NCBI RefSeq assembly: GCF_947503705.1
Contig: NZ_CANNES010000005.1
Span: 1 to 64,000 of the forward strand
Direction: 5' to 3'
Source: an uncultured Tateyamaria sp.
Lineage (GTDB): Bacteria > Pseudomonadota > Alphaproteobacteria > Rhodobacterales > Rhodobacteraceae
DNA length: 64,000 nt
Part shown: in pieces, positions 16,442 through 24,714 of the stretch
Layout: the number at the start of each line of letters is the position of its first letter
Numbering within the stretch: position 1 is the first letter of the stretch
The notes under the pieces: generated by a model
Told to the model about the DNA's origin: nothing
Databases searched by the model: none
Seen by the model: only the letters and a program-made list of their open reading frames with translations
Made by a program: the position numbers and the translations under genes

Positions 16442-17716
16442 ATGCTCGACGACGCCTATGGAAATCCGGTTGGCACGCTTTCGGCGACCGCACGCGATGC
16501 GTATGATCTGGGCGTCCACCGCTTTCTGGGGGGCGAGGCGGGCGTGGCCGATGCGTTCGAGGCGGCCATCGCTGCGGATGATGGTTTTGCCTTGGCCCAT
16601 ATCGGGCTGGCGCGCCAAATGCAGCTGCGCAGCGATCCCGACAAGGTCAGGGCATGCTTGAGCCGCGCCCGTGCCTTAACCTCGGGGCTGAGCGATCGCG
16701 AGCAGGCGCACATAAATGCCTGCGCTCTCCTGCTGGAAGGCAAAGCGGCCCAAGCCCGTGCGGCGGTCTATGAACATGTCAAAGTTTGGCCCAAGGACGT
16801 CATGATTGCCCAGATGTGCACCAGCGTCTTTGGCCTGATCGGGTTTTCGGGCCTGCCCGGCCGCGAGGCGGAGCAATTGGCCTTCATCTCGGGCCTTGCC
16901 CCACATTACGGCGACAACTGGTGGTGGCGCGCACAACTGGCCTTTGCCCAGCTTGAGGTGGGGCAACTCGACGCTGCTGCCACCAATATCGAGGCAGCCC
17001 TGGCCATCAACCCGACCAGCGCCCATTCCGCCCATATCCGCGCGCACCTGTACTACGAGAACCTGCAAGACGCCGAGGGGCTGACCTATCTGGCACAATG
17101 GCGAAAGGGCTATGCGCCCACCGCCGTCCTTTACAACCATGTGTCTTGGCATGTGGGGCTGTGGTCGCTGGAAGTCGGTGATCTGGACCAGATGTGGCAG
17201 GTGCTGGACAGTGACATCGCCCCCGACATCAGCCAGGGGCCGCCGCTCAACGTGCTGACGGACAATGCAGCACTTCTCTTCCGGGCAGAACTGGCCGGTG
17301 TGGAGGTGCCTGTGGCGCGCTGGACCGAGCTTAGCGCCTATGCCAGCGCGCGCTTTCCCAAGCCGGGACTGGGCTTTGCCGACATCCACGCCGCCCTTGC
17401 CCACGCGCGGGGCGGGGACCGCGACGCACTTGACGTGATCATCGAGGGCGCAGCGGGGCCGGTGGCCGACCTGACCCGCACCCTCGCCATGGCTTATCGC
17501 GAGATGGAGGATCGGCAGTGGGCCAAGGCCGCCACGCAATTCGGGGCCGCAATGCGCGATCACGCCCGCATTGGCGGCTCAAAGGCGCAGCGGGACCTGA
17601 TTGATTTTTCGCTGGCGGCCTGCCTGGTGCAGGACGGACGGCGGCAAGAGGCGCGGACCGTGCTGTCGATCACCCGGCCTGGTGCGTTGGGCAAGGATCT
17701 GATTACAGGCCTTTAG
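16442..17716 (+). CDS. Tetratricopeptide-repeat protein
   Basis: This 424-residue soluble protein has repeated helical pairs resembling TPRs (for example FALAHIGLARQMQLRSDPDK, and AFAQLEVGQLDAAATNIEAA with the following ALAINPTSAHSAHIRA). There is no signal peptide or membrane segment. It resembles the TTC38-like group of TPR proteins, which have no established reaction. It starts 84 bp after uvrD on the same strand and may be read through from it. It was probably chosen by function as a protein-binding scaffold, but no partner is visible. Confidence 0.75.
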   Translation: MLDDAYGNPVGTLSATARDAYDLGVHRFLGGEAGVADAFEAAIAADDGFALAHIGLARQMQLRSDPDKVRACLSRARALTSGLSDREQAHINACALLLEGKAAQARAAVYEHVKVWPKDVMIAQMCTSVFGLIGFSGLPGREAEQLAFISGLAPHYGDNWWWRAQLAFAQLEVGQLDAAATNIEAALAINPTSAHSAHIRAHLYYENLQDAEGLTYLAQWRKGYAPTAVLYNHVSWHVGLWSLEVGDLDQMWQVLDSDIAPDISQGPPLNVLTDNAALLFRAELAGVEVPVARWTELSAYASARFPKPGLGFADIHAALAHARGGDRDALDVIIEGAAGPVADLTRTLAMAYREMEDRQWAKAATQFGAAMRDHARIGGSKAQRDLIDFSLAACLVQDGRRQEARTVLSITRPGALGKDLITGL

Positions 17717-17749
17717 CATCGCGCCCCGGGCATGACGACACTTTTCCCA

Positions 17750-17786
17750 AAAAGAAAACGGCGACCCCAGGGAGGAGGGGCCGCCG
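17750..17786 (-). ncRNA. CcsR-type sRNA hairpin 4 with intrinsic terminator
   Basis: On the minus strand a stem (17759-17768 with 17777-17786) holds the CUCCUCCC motif in its loop region. The stem is followed by TTTTCTTTTT at 17758-17749. This is the last of four such hairpins and the only one with a T-run, so it should terminate the whole transcript that starts before the DUF1127 gene. Confidence 0.72.
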
Positions 17787-17804
17787 CTCTTTCGACATCG
17801 TTTC

Positions 17805-17828
17805 CGGGTCAGGGAGGAGGAGGACCCG
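17805..17828 (-). ncRNA. CcsR-type sRNA hairpin 3
   Basis: A stem CGGGTC/GACCCG (17805-17810 with 17823-17828) displays CUCCUCCUCCC on the minus strand in the loop. The motif is complementary to Shine-Dalgarno-like sequences. It belongs to the array downstream of the DUF1127 gene. Confidence 0.7.
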
Positions 17829-17873
17829 TTGGCGATGTATCTCGTGCACCTGATCAGATGCGGAATAAAAGGT

Positions 17874-17907
17874 GCGGCGACGCCTGGGAGGAGGTAGGCG
17901 CCGCCGC
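17874..17907 (-). ncRNA. CcsR-type sRNA hairpin 2
   Basis: A long GC stem (GCGGCGACGCCT at 17874-17885 with AGGCGCCGCCGC at 17896-17907, one unpaired position) exposes CCUCCUCCC on the minus strand. It belongs to the same array; spacing to hairpin 1 is only 6 nt. Confidence 0.7.
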
Positions 17908-17913
17908 CAATTT

Positions 17914-17946
17914 CAGGTGCCCCAGGGAGGAGGAGAGGGACACCTG
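17914..17946 (-). ncRNA. CcsR-type sRNA hairpin 1
   Basis: Arms CAGGTG and CACCTG (17914-17919 with 17941-17946), extended by CCC/GGG, hold the CUCCUCCUCCC motif on the minus strand. It is the first hairpin after the DUF1127 stop codon, about 70 nt downstream. The set of four matches the CcsR1-4 ('cuckoo') RNAs known behind the DUF1127 gene ccaF1 of Rhodobacter sphaeroides. Confidence 0.72.
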
Positions 17947-18014
17947 ATCTCTTGCGCGCACGCGCGCGGTTGTTTGGTTACCGCGCGGATGCGCGGAGAG
18001 TTCCTATCAGCGCC

Positions 18015-18248
18015 TTAGCGCGCTTGTGTGCCGTAAGCCGCTTCCCACGCCAGACGCTTGATCTCGGAGGGGTGAATGCCCAGATCGGCAAGTTCACGGC
18101 CCGAAAGCTCGCTCAGTTCGTTGACGGTTGTGCGGTACACGCGGCGCATGGCGTGGCGCTCTTTCGCGGTGTTCAGCATCTCGGCGGTTGTGCCCAGGAT
18201 ACGTTCAACCAGGTCACTGTGTTTCGCTATGTCGTTGTAATAGGCCAT
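18015..18248 (-). CDS. ccaF1: DUF1127 protein, CcaF1-like, upstream of CcsR array
   Basis: This is a 77-residue basic protein. Its C-terminal half is the short DUF1127 motif (LSELSGRELADLGIHPSEIK). In Rhodobacter sphaeroides the equivalent small protein CcaF1 is encoded just before the stress-induced CcsR RNAs and binds RNA. The same order is seen here: gene, then four CUCCUCCC hairpins on the same strand. I chose the ATG at 18248 (MAYYNDIAKHSDL), the family's usual start; upstream in-frame sequence is unconserved and overlaps a possible promoter. The symbol is given by synteny and similarity, so treat it as tentative. Confidence 0.85.
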   Translation of the reverse strand: MAYYNDIAKHSDLVERILGTTAEMLNTAKERHAMRRVYRTTVNELSELSGRELADLGIHPSEIKRLAWEAAYGTQAR

Positions 18249-18282
18249 TTTTCCGTGCCTCATATTGCGTTTCGTTGAGACA

Positions 18283-18310
18283 AAGATAGTCGAATGCTGC
18301 GCATGCACAA
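18283..18310 (-). promoter_or_regulatory. Possible promoter of the DUF1127-CcsR transcript
   Basis: On the minus strand TTGTGC (18310-18305) and TATCTT (18288-18283) are separated by 16 bp, about 35 bp upstream of the DUF1127 start. In R. sphaeroides this transcript uses RpoH-type promoters; the -35 here only partly fits CTTG. The assignment is weak. Confidence 0.35.
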
Positions 18311-18474
18311 TACCTCGACGGATCAATGCCGCTATGCAGCAATTGCATAGGCCTACGGTTGAAAAACCGGGCAGTCCGCCCAAGATGTTAGCGTTATCGC
18401 CCTATAATCTCCGCGCCTCTTGCTCTAGGCGAAAAGTGTGCCAGTTAATGCAGCACGCAGCGGAGAAAACCACC

Positions 18475-19548
18475 ATGTCCATAACCAAAGACCACGTCCT
18501 TGACGCACTGCGTCGGATTGCAATGCCGGACGGTGGCGACCTTGTCAGTCGCGATTTGATTCGTGCGGTGCAGGTTCAGGGGGATGCGGTGCAATTCGTG
18601 ATTGAGGCGCCCACGCCCGACCTTGCCGCACGGATGGAACCTGTGCGCGCAGCGGCCGAGGCCGCCGTTCAGGCGCTGGATGGCGTAAGCACGGCGCGCG
18701 TGGCTCTCACGGCCCACGGCCCTGCGGCAAAACCGGCCGCCCCGCCCAGCCTCAAGATCGGTGGCCATCCCAAGCCTCAGGAGGGGCCGACGAAACCGAC
18801 TGGCGTGCAACGCATTCTTGCCATCGGTTCGGGCAAAGGTGGCGTTGGCAAATCGACAGTATCCTCGAACCTCGCCGTGGCGCTGGCCAAAGAGGGCCGC
18901 AAGGTGGGCCTGTTGGACGCCGATATTTATGGTCCCAGCCAACCGCGCATGATGGGCATCAACAAACGCCCCGCCTCGCCGGATGGAAAAACGATCATCC
19001 CGCTCAAGGCCCATGGCGTGACCCTCATGTCCATCGGTTTCATGATGGAAGAGGGCAAGGCCGTAGTCTGGCGTGGCCCCATGCTGATGGGCGCGCTGCA
19101 ACAGATGCTGGGGCAGGTTGAATGGGGCGAACTGGACGTTCTGCTTGTTGATCTGCCGCCGGGCACGGGCGATGTGCAGCTTACCCTGTGTACGAAATCC
19201 GAACTGACCGGGGCCATCGTCGTCTCGACCCCGCAGGATGTAGCCCTGATTGATGCGCGCAAGGCGCTTGATATGTTTGCCACGCTGAAAACGCCCGTGT
19301 TGGGCCTGATCGAGAATATGTCGATGTTCGTCTGCCCCGATTGCGGGTCCGAGCATCAGATATTCGGCCAGGGCGGCGTGGCGGCGGAGGCCGAAAAGAT
19401 GGGCGTGCCGCTTCTGGGCGCATTGCCCATTGACCTGGAAACGCGGCTCGCTGGAGACGGCGGTACGCCGATTGCGGCAGGCACCGGCCCCATGGCCGAC
19501 GCCTACGCGCGCATTGCCCAAGGGTTGATCAAAGGCGGGATGGCCTGA
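18475..19548 (+). CDS. Mrp/NBP35 (ApbC) family iron-sulfur carrier ATPase
   Basis: This 357-residue P-loop ATPase is believed to carry and insert Fe-S clusters. An N-terminal MIP18/DUF59-like domain (residues 1-80) is joined by a Pro-rich linker to the Mrp domain with the deviant Walker A GSGKGGVGKST (about 118-128). A CPDCG CxxC motif near residue 285 is the cluster-binding pair. I chose the ATG at 18475, preceded by CGGAG. A perfect TATAAT at 18403-18408 may be its -10 element, though the -35 is poor. Its stop overlaps no other gene but meets the convergent membrane-protein stop in TGATCA. Confidence 0.95.
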   Translation: MSITKDHVLDALRRIAMPDGGDLVSRDLIRAVQVQGDAVQFVIEAPTPDLAARMEPVRAAAEAAVQALDGVSTARVALTAHGPAAKPAAPPSLKIGGHPKPQEGPTKPTGVQRILAIGSGKGGVGKSTVSSNLAVALAKEGRKVGLLDADIYGPSQPRMMGINKRPASPDGKTIIPLKAHGVTLMSIGFMMEEGKAVVWRGPMLMGALQQMLGQVEWGELDVLLVDLPPGTGDVQLTLCTKSELTGAIVVSTPQDVALIDARKALDMFATLKTPVLGLIENMSMFVCPDCGSEHQIFGQGGVAAEAEKMGVPLLGALPIDLETRLAGDGGTPIAAGTGPMADAYARIAQGLIKGGMA

Positions 19549-20313
19549 TCAGATCTCGCGACCTTCGACGGCGACACCGTACATCGTTGTCAGGATACTC
19601 GCACTGACCAGGGCATAAAGTACGGACACCACAACGCTGATCAGCCCGCCAATGATCGAGGTCAGGGGCAGGGCGCCCGTGACCAGCTCAAATCCGAAGT
19701 TGATCAGGACCAGCAGCACCACAATCCCAAGGATCGTGCGGGCATAGGGGGCGGTGGCCTGCCAACTTTCCTTGAGCGTCATCTTGTGCCCAATGGTGCA
19801 CGCCGGCAGGATGAGGCTTAGCCGGAACAACACCCAGCCCAACAGGGCAAACAGCGGGACAGCCACAATGCTGCCTGCCAGAACGCTCCCCGTCGCCGTG
19901 CCGACAATACCCACCGGGATCAGCACAGGAATGGCGAGGATCCCGATCAGCAAACCCAGCAGGATGCTGCGCCCCAGATAGCCGATCACGATACCGGCGC
20001 TGGGGGTAAATCCGCCCTCACGCTGATCTGCGGCCAGCAGGACATAGCGGTGCCAGGCGGCAATCATGGTCAAATAGCCGATGGCAATCAGGAAGAAGCC
20101 CACAAACATCCCGGCAAGGTTCATATCGGCTGTGACTGTCATGTCCGCGCTTTGCGACATCAATCCGCCGAACTGATCCGGCAGAATGACCAAAAGCGCG
20201 ACAACGCCCACGACGATCATCACGACACCGACATAAGTTGCACGCAAGGTCGCGCCGAGGTCACGAAACACCATTCCAAAGGAATGCATAAAGATACGGA
20301 TGGCGTCAGACAT
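19549..20313 (-). CDS. Multi-pass membrane protein, function unknown
   Basis: This 254-residue protein has about six hydrophobic segments (around residues 28-47, 68-86, 110-135, 140-165, 190-212 and 220-245), separated by short polar loops. I recognise no catalytic or binding motif; the layout resembles DUF4013/YIP1-like membrane proteins of alphaproteobacteria. It is a single gene, convergent with the Mrp-family gene and divergent from the mraZ leader region. Confidence 0.65.
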   Translation of the reverse strand: MSDAIRIFMHSFGMVFRDLGATLRATYVGVVMIVVGVVALLVILPDQFGGLMSQSADMTVTADMNLAGMFVGFFLIAIGYLTMIAAWHRYVLLAADQREGGFTPSAGIVIGYLGRSILLGLLIGILAIPVLIPVGIVGTATGSVLAGSIVAVPLFALLGWVLFRLSLILPACTIGHKMTLKESWQATAPYARTILGIVVLLVLINFGFELVTGALPLTSIIGGLISVVVSVLYALVSASILTTMYGVAVEGREI

Positions 20314-20393
20314 CTACTTCTCCTCTTGGTTGCGGCGCTTGTGCCGCGACAGGCGGTCAGGCGCAAGAGTGCAGGGCGAGCGAAGGGTCGGCA

Positions 20394-20420
20394 TGGGTCG
20401 ATTTGGGAATGGGCATGGGA
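20394..20420 (+). promoter_or_regulatory. Upstream TGGGN cluster (possible MraZ boxes)
   Basis: TGGGT at 20394, TGGGA at 20404, TGGGC at 20410 and TGGGA at 20416. The first two have the 10-bp period of MraZ boxes. The 14-bp stretch CATGGGTCGATTTG at 20392-20405 recurs at 20550-20563 in the second cluster. Confidence 0.4.
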
Positions 20421-20515
20421 AACCATGGTCCAAATCAACAAGTAGACGCGTGATTCGAATCATTAATGCCCATTTCTCCGTGAGTTTAATGAGAACAAAA
20501 GAAAAACATTGCCTG

Positions 20516-20556
20516 TGGGTAATTCTGTGGGGGGAGTTTTTTGGGAAAACATGGGT
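20516..20556 (+). promoter_or_regulatory. TGGGN repeats, probable MraZ operator of the dcw cluster
   Basis: TGGGT at 20516, TGGGG at 20528, TGGGA at 20542 and TGGGT at 20552 lie in one orientation. MraZ binds direct TGGGN repeats with 5-nt spacers; the last two fit exactly and the others at 12 and 14 bp. They lie about 515-555 bp before the mraZ start, which fits a promoter far upstream of a long leader. Confidence 0.5.
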
Positions 20557-20599
20557 CGATTTGAAGCATCTGTCTCTGTCACTACATATGGTGTCTGTG

Positions 20600-20955
20600 C
20601 CTCTGCTGACCGGCATATAGGCGGGTAAATCCGCCGATTGCAGCGTGCTCGGTAACGTAATCCATCCTGTGCACAACGGTTTTAGGCCAATTTTCCCATA
20701 AAAAACTATTGCCGCCCATGAATTCCCATGCCATCCATAGTGTATCAGATGAGAACGAGCCCGGGGCACCAAACGACCCCACGCAGAAAATAAACTCTAG
20801 CAGGTTTCATACAGGCACCTCGCTTTCATCAGACCAGAGATCCGGCGCGCGAGCGAGCAGACATCCCCCCAGGTGGCGCGCGCAGCTGGACATCCCGCAA
20901 GTCGGGACGAGGGCGGCGGGTTGATCAGTGGCAGCAGATCAACCCGCCGTTTCCA
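20600..20955 (+). ncRNA. Candidate UpsM-like leader sRNA of the dcw cluster (ends approximate)
   Basis: The 750 bp between the reverse-strand membrane-protein gene and mraZ has no convincing ORF but contains structured sequence, including a small hairpin GGCGG/CCGCC (20620-20635) and a strong terminator-like hairpin at 20915-20948. In Rhodobacter sphaeroides the sRNA UpsM is the 5' leader of the dcw transcript, mostly ended by such a hairpin before mraZ. The layout here is the same. The start of transcription is not defined, so the left end is a guess. Confidence 0.42.
20915..20948 (+). terminator. Terminator-like hairpin in the mraZ leader
   Basis: A perfect 12-bp stem (GGCGGGTTGATC with GATCAACCCGCC) encloses a 10-nt loop and is followed by GTTTCCATTTTG. 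It lies 121 bp before the mraZ start codon, so partial termination would limit transcription into the cluster and release a leader RNA. Confidence 0.68.
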
Positions 20956-21069
20956 TTTTGTCGCCGCGGCGGGGCGCATCAGAAACAAAGCCTGGGATGG
21001 GGTGGCGCAGAGGCGCCGACAGAATTTCAAGCGTGCAGAGGCGCGCAACACAGTAGGGACGGGCCAACA

Positions 21070-21561
21070 GTGGCACGCAGGTTCAGAGGCGAAAGCGACC
21101 ACAAAGTGGACGCAAAGGGCAGGGTGTCTATCCCGGCCTCGTTTCGCCGTGTGATCGAAGCCTGCGATCCCGACTGGACCGACGGCCTGCCCCCCCGCAT
21201 CATCATTGTATACGGTGGCAACACCCGGAACTACCTCGAAGGGTTTACCATCGAGGCGATGGATGAGGTTGACGAGAAAATCTCGCTGCATCCGCGTGGC
21301 TCGGCCAAGCGTAAGGCGATGGAGCGGCTGTACTCAGCCCAATCCATCGAGACGGTCGTAGATGATACCGGCCGCATCGTTCTTCCCGCCAAACTGCGCG
21401 ACAAGATCGGGCTGAACGGCATGGCCCGCTTTGTCTCCTCTGGCGACACGTTCGAGATTTGGCAGCCTGAGGCCTATGACGCGAGTATCGCGGCCCTCGA
21501 TGATGACGGGTTCGATCCGGACATTGACCCATCCGTCTATCTGGACGGGGACCTGGAATAA
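21070..21561 (+). CDS. mraZ: Transcriptional regulator MraZ
   Basis: This 163-residue DNA-binding protein has two AbrB-like MraZ half domains ([20 protein letters not shown] at residues 1-20, and [20 protein letters not shown] around 95-115). It represses its own dcw operon by binding TGGGN repeats. The start is GTG at 21070, fixed by the conserved MARRFRGE N-terminus; only a weak AGGGA precedes it. The acidic C-terminal tail ([20 protein letters not shown]) extends past the usual ~145 residues. It is the first gene of the cluster, 28 bp before rsmH. Confidence 0.96.
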   Translation: MARRFRGESDHKVDAKGRVSIPASFRRVIEACDPDWTDGLPPRIIIVYGGNTRNYLEGFTIEAMDEVDEKISLHPRGSAKRKAMERLYSAQSIETVVDDTGRIVLPAKLRDKIGLNGMARFVSSGDTFEIWQPEAYDASIAALDDDGFDPDIDPSVYLDGDLE

Positions 21562-21589
21562 ATGTCGACACAAAGGGGCGCTTAGACAC

Positions 21590-22552
21590 ATGACCGGGGG
21601 GCCGCACATACCAGTTCTGATCGATGCGATCCTGCGTGCCTGTGCCCCGATTTCGGGCACTTGGCTGGATGGGACGTTCGGGGCAGGTGGCTATACCCGC
21701 GCACTGCTGGAAGCAGGGGCAGACAAGGTCATCGCAGTTGATCGCGATCCGCTTGCCTTTGAAATGGCCGCCCCCTGGGCTGCGGACCATGGCGACCGCC
21801 TTGTGATGCAACACGGCGTTTTTTCCAAGATGGACACGTATGCCCAAGGTCTCGACGGCGTCGTCCTCGACCTTGGCGTCAGTTCGATGCAGCTTGATCT
21901 GGCCGAGCGCGGCTTTTCGTTCATGCGGGACGGACCGCTGGATATGCGGATGAGCCAGGATGGCCCGTCTGCTGCCGATCTGGTCAACACTGCCGAAGAG
22001 GGCGATTTGGCCGACATCCTCTATCACTATGGCGAGGAACGGGCGAGCCGTCGCATCGCCCGCGCCATCGTCGCCGCGCGCCCCATAACGACCACGCTGG
22101 GACTGGTCGGTATCATCGAAAAATGCCTGCCCCGCCCGAAACCTGGTCAAAGCCACCCCGCAACGCGCAGCTTTCAAGCGCTGCGTATCGCCGTGAACAA
22201 CGAATATGGTGAGCTTTACGAGGGGCTGATGGCTGCTGAACGTGCACTTGCGACCGGTGGCAAGTTGGCGGTTGTGACCTTCCATTCGGTCGAGGACCGC
22301 ATGGTCAAACGCTTTCTGACAGAACGGGGTGGCAAGGCCGCGAACGCCAACCGATACGCGCCCGAAACGACCACTGCACCTGCGCAGTTCACCATGAAAT
22401 CCCGCAAAGCCATCGCCGCCGATGCCGCAGAACTCGCCGCCAACCCGCGCAGCCGTTCGGCCAAACTGCGCGTGGCCACGCGGACCGACGCGCCTGCGGG
22501 TACGATTGACGCCAAATCCATTGGAATGCCGCACCTCAGAGGAGCCATCTGA
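21590..22552 (+). CDS. rsmH: 16S rRNA m4C1402 methyltransferase RsmH
   Basis: This 320-residue SAM-dependent enzyme N4-methylates C1402 of 16S rRNA in the ribosomal P site. Motifs: [10 protein letters not shown], the SAM loop [28 protein letters not shown], and [11 protein letters not shown] with [12 protein letters not shown] near the end. I chose the ATG at 21590; an upstream in-frame start at 21431 would run inside mraZ and add 53 unconserved residues. The stop shares one base with the ftsL start (TGATG). Confidence 0.96.
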   Translation: MTGGPHIPVLIDAILRACAPISGTWLDGTFGAGGYTRALLEAGADKVIAVDRDPLAFEMAAPWAADHGDRLVMQHGVFSKMDTYAQGLDGVVLDLGVSSMQLDLAERGFSFMRDGPLDMRMSQDGPSAADLVNTAEEGDLADILYHYGEERASRRIARAIVAARPITTTLGLVGIIEKCLPRPKPGQSHPATRSFQALRIAVNNEYGELYEGLMAAERALATGGKLAVVTFHSVEDRMVKRFLTERGGKAANANRYAPETTTAPAQFTMKSRKAIAADAAELAANPRSRSAKLRVATRTDAPAGTIDAKSIGMPHLRGAI

Positions 22553-22911
22553 TGCGCACCATTTTATACATCCTCACCACATGCGCCGTGATCGGTCTGG
22601 CCTTTTGGGCCTACCGCGAAAACTACGCGACACAGGAATCGCTGGCCACCACGGACGATTTGCACCGCGACATCCGCGAGGCCCATGCGCGCCTCGCTGT
22701 CTTGCGCGCCGAATGGGCTTATCAGAACCGGCCTGATCGGTTGCGCGATCTGGTGGACATCAACTTTGACCGGTTGGGCCTCTTGCCCTTCCGCGCCGAC
22801 CAGTTTGGCCGGGTGGACGAGGTTGCGTACCCTGCGCCGCCCCGCTTGCCGATCACCAACGCCATCGAGCTATCGGGCACTTTGCCGACTCAGCAGGGGG
22901 ACCAGCCATGA
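22552..22911 (+). CDS. ftsL: Cell division protein FtsL
   Basis: This 119-residue bitopic inner-membrane protein has one N-terminal transmembrane helix (residues 3-20) and a periplasmic coiled-coil-like part (HRDIREAHARLAVLRAEWAY, then NRPDRLRDLVDINFDRLGLL). With FtsB and FtsQ it forms the divisome complex that activates FtsWI. The assignment rests on size, topology and position between rsmH and ftsI. It overlaps rsmH by one base and ftsI by four. Confidence 0.93.
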   Translation: MRTILYILTTCAVIGLAFWAYRENYATQESLATTDDLHRDIREAHARLAVLRAEWAYQNRPDRLRDLVDINFDRLGLLPFRADQFGRVDEVAYPAPPRLPITNAIELSGTLPTQQGDQP

Positions 22912-24698
22912 TCCGCACGCCACTGCGCCCGCTTGCCCGTATCTTGCCTGCCCGCGACGCTGGCGAAAGCCCTGATGCGATCGAGCGCGAGAACCTGCGC
23001 GCACGCCACGAGGATATGCGCGACCGCATGCGCCAACGCGCCGAGGGGCGTCTGCTGGTGCTTGGCCTATTCTTCCTTTGCGCCTTTGTCGTCATCGGTG
23101 CGCGCATGGGCACGCTGGCCACCTCCGACCCGGTCGAGCCGCGCGCCAGCGCCCAAGGGGCCGCCATTTCCGCCGCCCGCGCTGACATCGTTGACCGCAA
23201 GGGCCGCCTTTTGGCCACGAACTTTGAAACCCACGCGCTTTATGCTCAGCCCAAGCAGATGGTCGACCCGGAGGCTGCGGCCAAGGGCCTTGCTGCCATC
23301 TTCCCCGATCTCAAGGCCGAAGATCTGATCAAGGACTTCACAGGCAAGCGCAAATTCCTCTGGATCAAGCGTAAGATCAGCCCCGAGCAAATGCAGGCAG
23401 TGCATGACATTGGCGATCCGGGTCTGCTCTTTGGTCCGCGCGACATGCGGCTCTATCCCAACGGCTCGCTGGCCGCCCATGTTCTGGGGGGCGCCTCCTT
23501 TGGCAAGGAGGGCGTGAGTGCCGCCGAGGTGATCGGCGTGGCCGGGGTCGAAAAATATTTTGACGACTACCTGCGTGATCCCGCCAACGGGCAAAAGCCC
23601 CTGCAACTCTCGCTCGACCTGACCGTGCAGGCCGCTGCCGAACGGGTGCTCTATGGCGGCATGAAAATCATGAACGCCAAGGGGGCCACATCCGTCCTGA
23701 TGGATGTGCACACGGGCGAGATCGTGTCGGTCGTGTCGCTGCCCCATTTCGACCCCAACAACCGGCCGCGCCCCGCCACCAAGGGCGATCAATCCGACAG
23801 CCCGCTCTTCAACCGCTCGGTGCAGGGCGTGTACGAACTTGGCTCGACCTTCAAGATATTTGCCGCTGCACAGGCTGTTGATCTGGGCCTTGTCTCCCCC
23901 TCGACGGTCATCGACACCGCAGGGCCCATGCGTGTCGGCGGCTTTCCCATCGGCGAGTTTCGCAACAAGAACTATGGCGAGTTGAGCGTCTCCGACATCA
24001 TCGTGAAATCCTCGAACCGGGGCACGGGCCGTATGGCGCTTCAAATAGGGGTAAAGCGGCAGCAGGAGTTCCTCAAAAGCCTCGGATTCTTCGAACCAAC
24101 CAGCTTTGAGATTGTCGAGGCGGCCACCGGCAAACCGCTGCTGCCCAAACGCTGGACCGACCTCAGCGCGGTGACGATCAGCTATGGGCACGGGTTGTCG
24201 TCTTCGCCCATGCACCTCGCCGCAGGCTATGCCGCGATTGCCAACGGGGGCCGCGTGGTCAAACCCACGATCCTCAAGCAAAACGGCCCCCGCCTTGGCG
24301 CGCGGGTGATGAGCGAGGGGGCTGCACACGCCGCCCGCGATATGCTGCGCGCAGTGGTGACCGAAGGGACAGCGTCGATGGGTGAGGTGCCCGGCTATGC
24401 GGTTGGTGGCAAGACCGGCACGGCGGACAAGCCCAAGACGCGCGGCGGCGGCTATTACGAGGACAAGGTGATTGCCACCTTTGCCACTATTTTCCCCGCC
24501 CATGACCCCAAATATGTCCTGGTGGTCACATTGGACGAACCGGTCGAGACCAGCGGCGACAAACCCCGCCGCACCGCAGGCTGGACAGCCGTGCCCGTTG
24601 CCGCCGAGATGATCGGCCGCGTGGCCCCGCTCTTGGGTCTGCGGCCAACCGTTGAACCCGCCTCGCTGGCTGATATAACGCTGACCAGCAGCAACTGA
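22908..24698 (+). CDS. ftsI: Division transpeptidase FtsI (penicillin-binding protein 3)
   Basis: This 596-residue class B penicillin-binding protein crosslinks septal peptidoglycan in the periplasm. A cytoplasmic N-terminal tail of about 45 residues precedes one membrane helix (VLGLFFLCAFVVIGARMG). The dimerisation domain follows, and the transpeptidase domain carries SxxK (GSTFK), SxN (SSN) and KTG (GGKTGTADK), all intact. It starts within the ftsL stop and ends 16 bp before murE. Confidence 0.97.
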   Translation: MIRTPLRPLARILPARDAGESPDAIERENLRARHEDMRDRMRQRAEGRLLVLGLFFLCAFVVIGARMGTLATSDPVEPRASAQGAAISAARADIVDRKGRLLATNFETHALYAQPKQMVDPEAAAKGLAAIFPDLKAEDLIKDFTGKRKFLWIKRKISPEQMQAVHDIGDPGLLFGPRDMRLYPNGSLAAHVLGGASFGKEGVSAAEVIGVAGVEKYFDDYLRDPANGQKPLQLSLDLTVQAAAERVLYGGMKIMNAKGATSVLMDVHTGEIVSVVSLPHFDPNNRPRPATKGDQSDSPLFNRSVQGVYELGSTFKIFAAAQAVDLGLVSPSTVIDTAGPMRVGGFPIGEFRNKNYGELSVSDIIVKSSNRGTGRMALQIGVKRQQEFLKSLGFFEPTSFEIVEAATGKPLLPKRWTDLSAVTISYGHGLSSSPMHLAAGYAAIANGGRVVKPTILKQNGPRLGARVMSEGAAHAARDMLRAVVTEGTASMGEVPGYAVGGKTGTADKPKTRGGGYYEDKVIATFATIFPAHDPKYVLVVTLDEPVETSGDKPRRTAGWTAVPVAAEMIGRVAPLLGLRPTVEPASLADITLTSSN

Positions 24699-24714
24699 GC
24701 CAAAAGGCCCCTCG

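Noticed and set aside
17732-17947. Plus-strand ORF across the CUCCUCCC hairpins
   Set aside because: Its repeated GG-rich codons come from the hairpin array on the other strand, which is better explained as sRNA.
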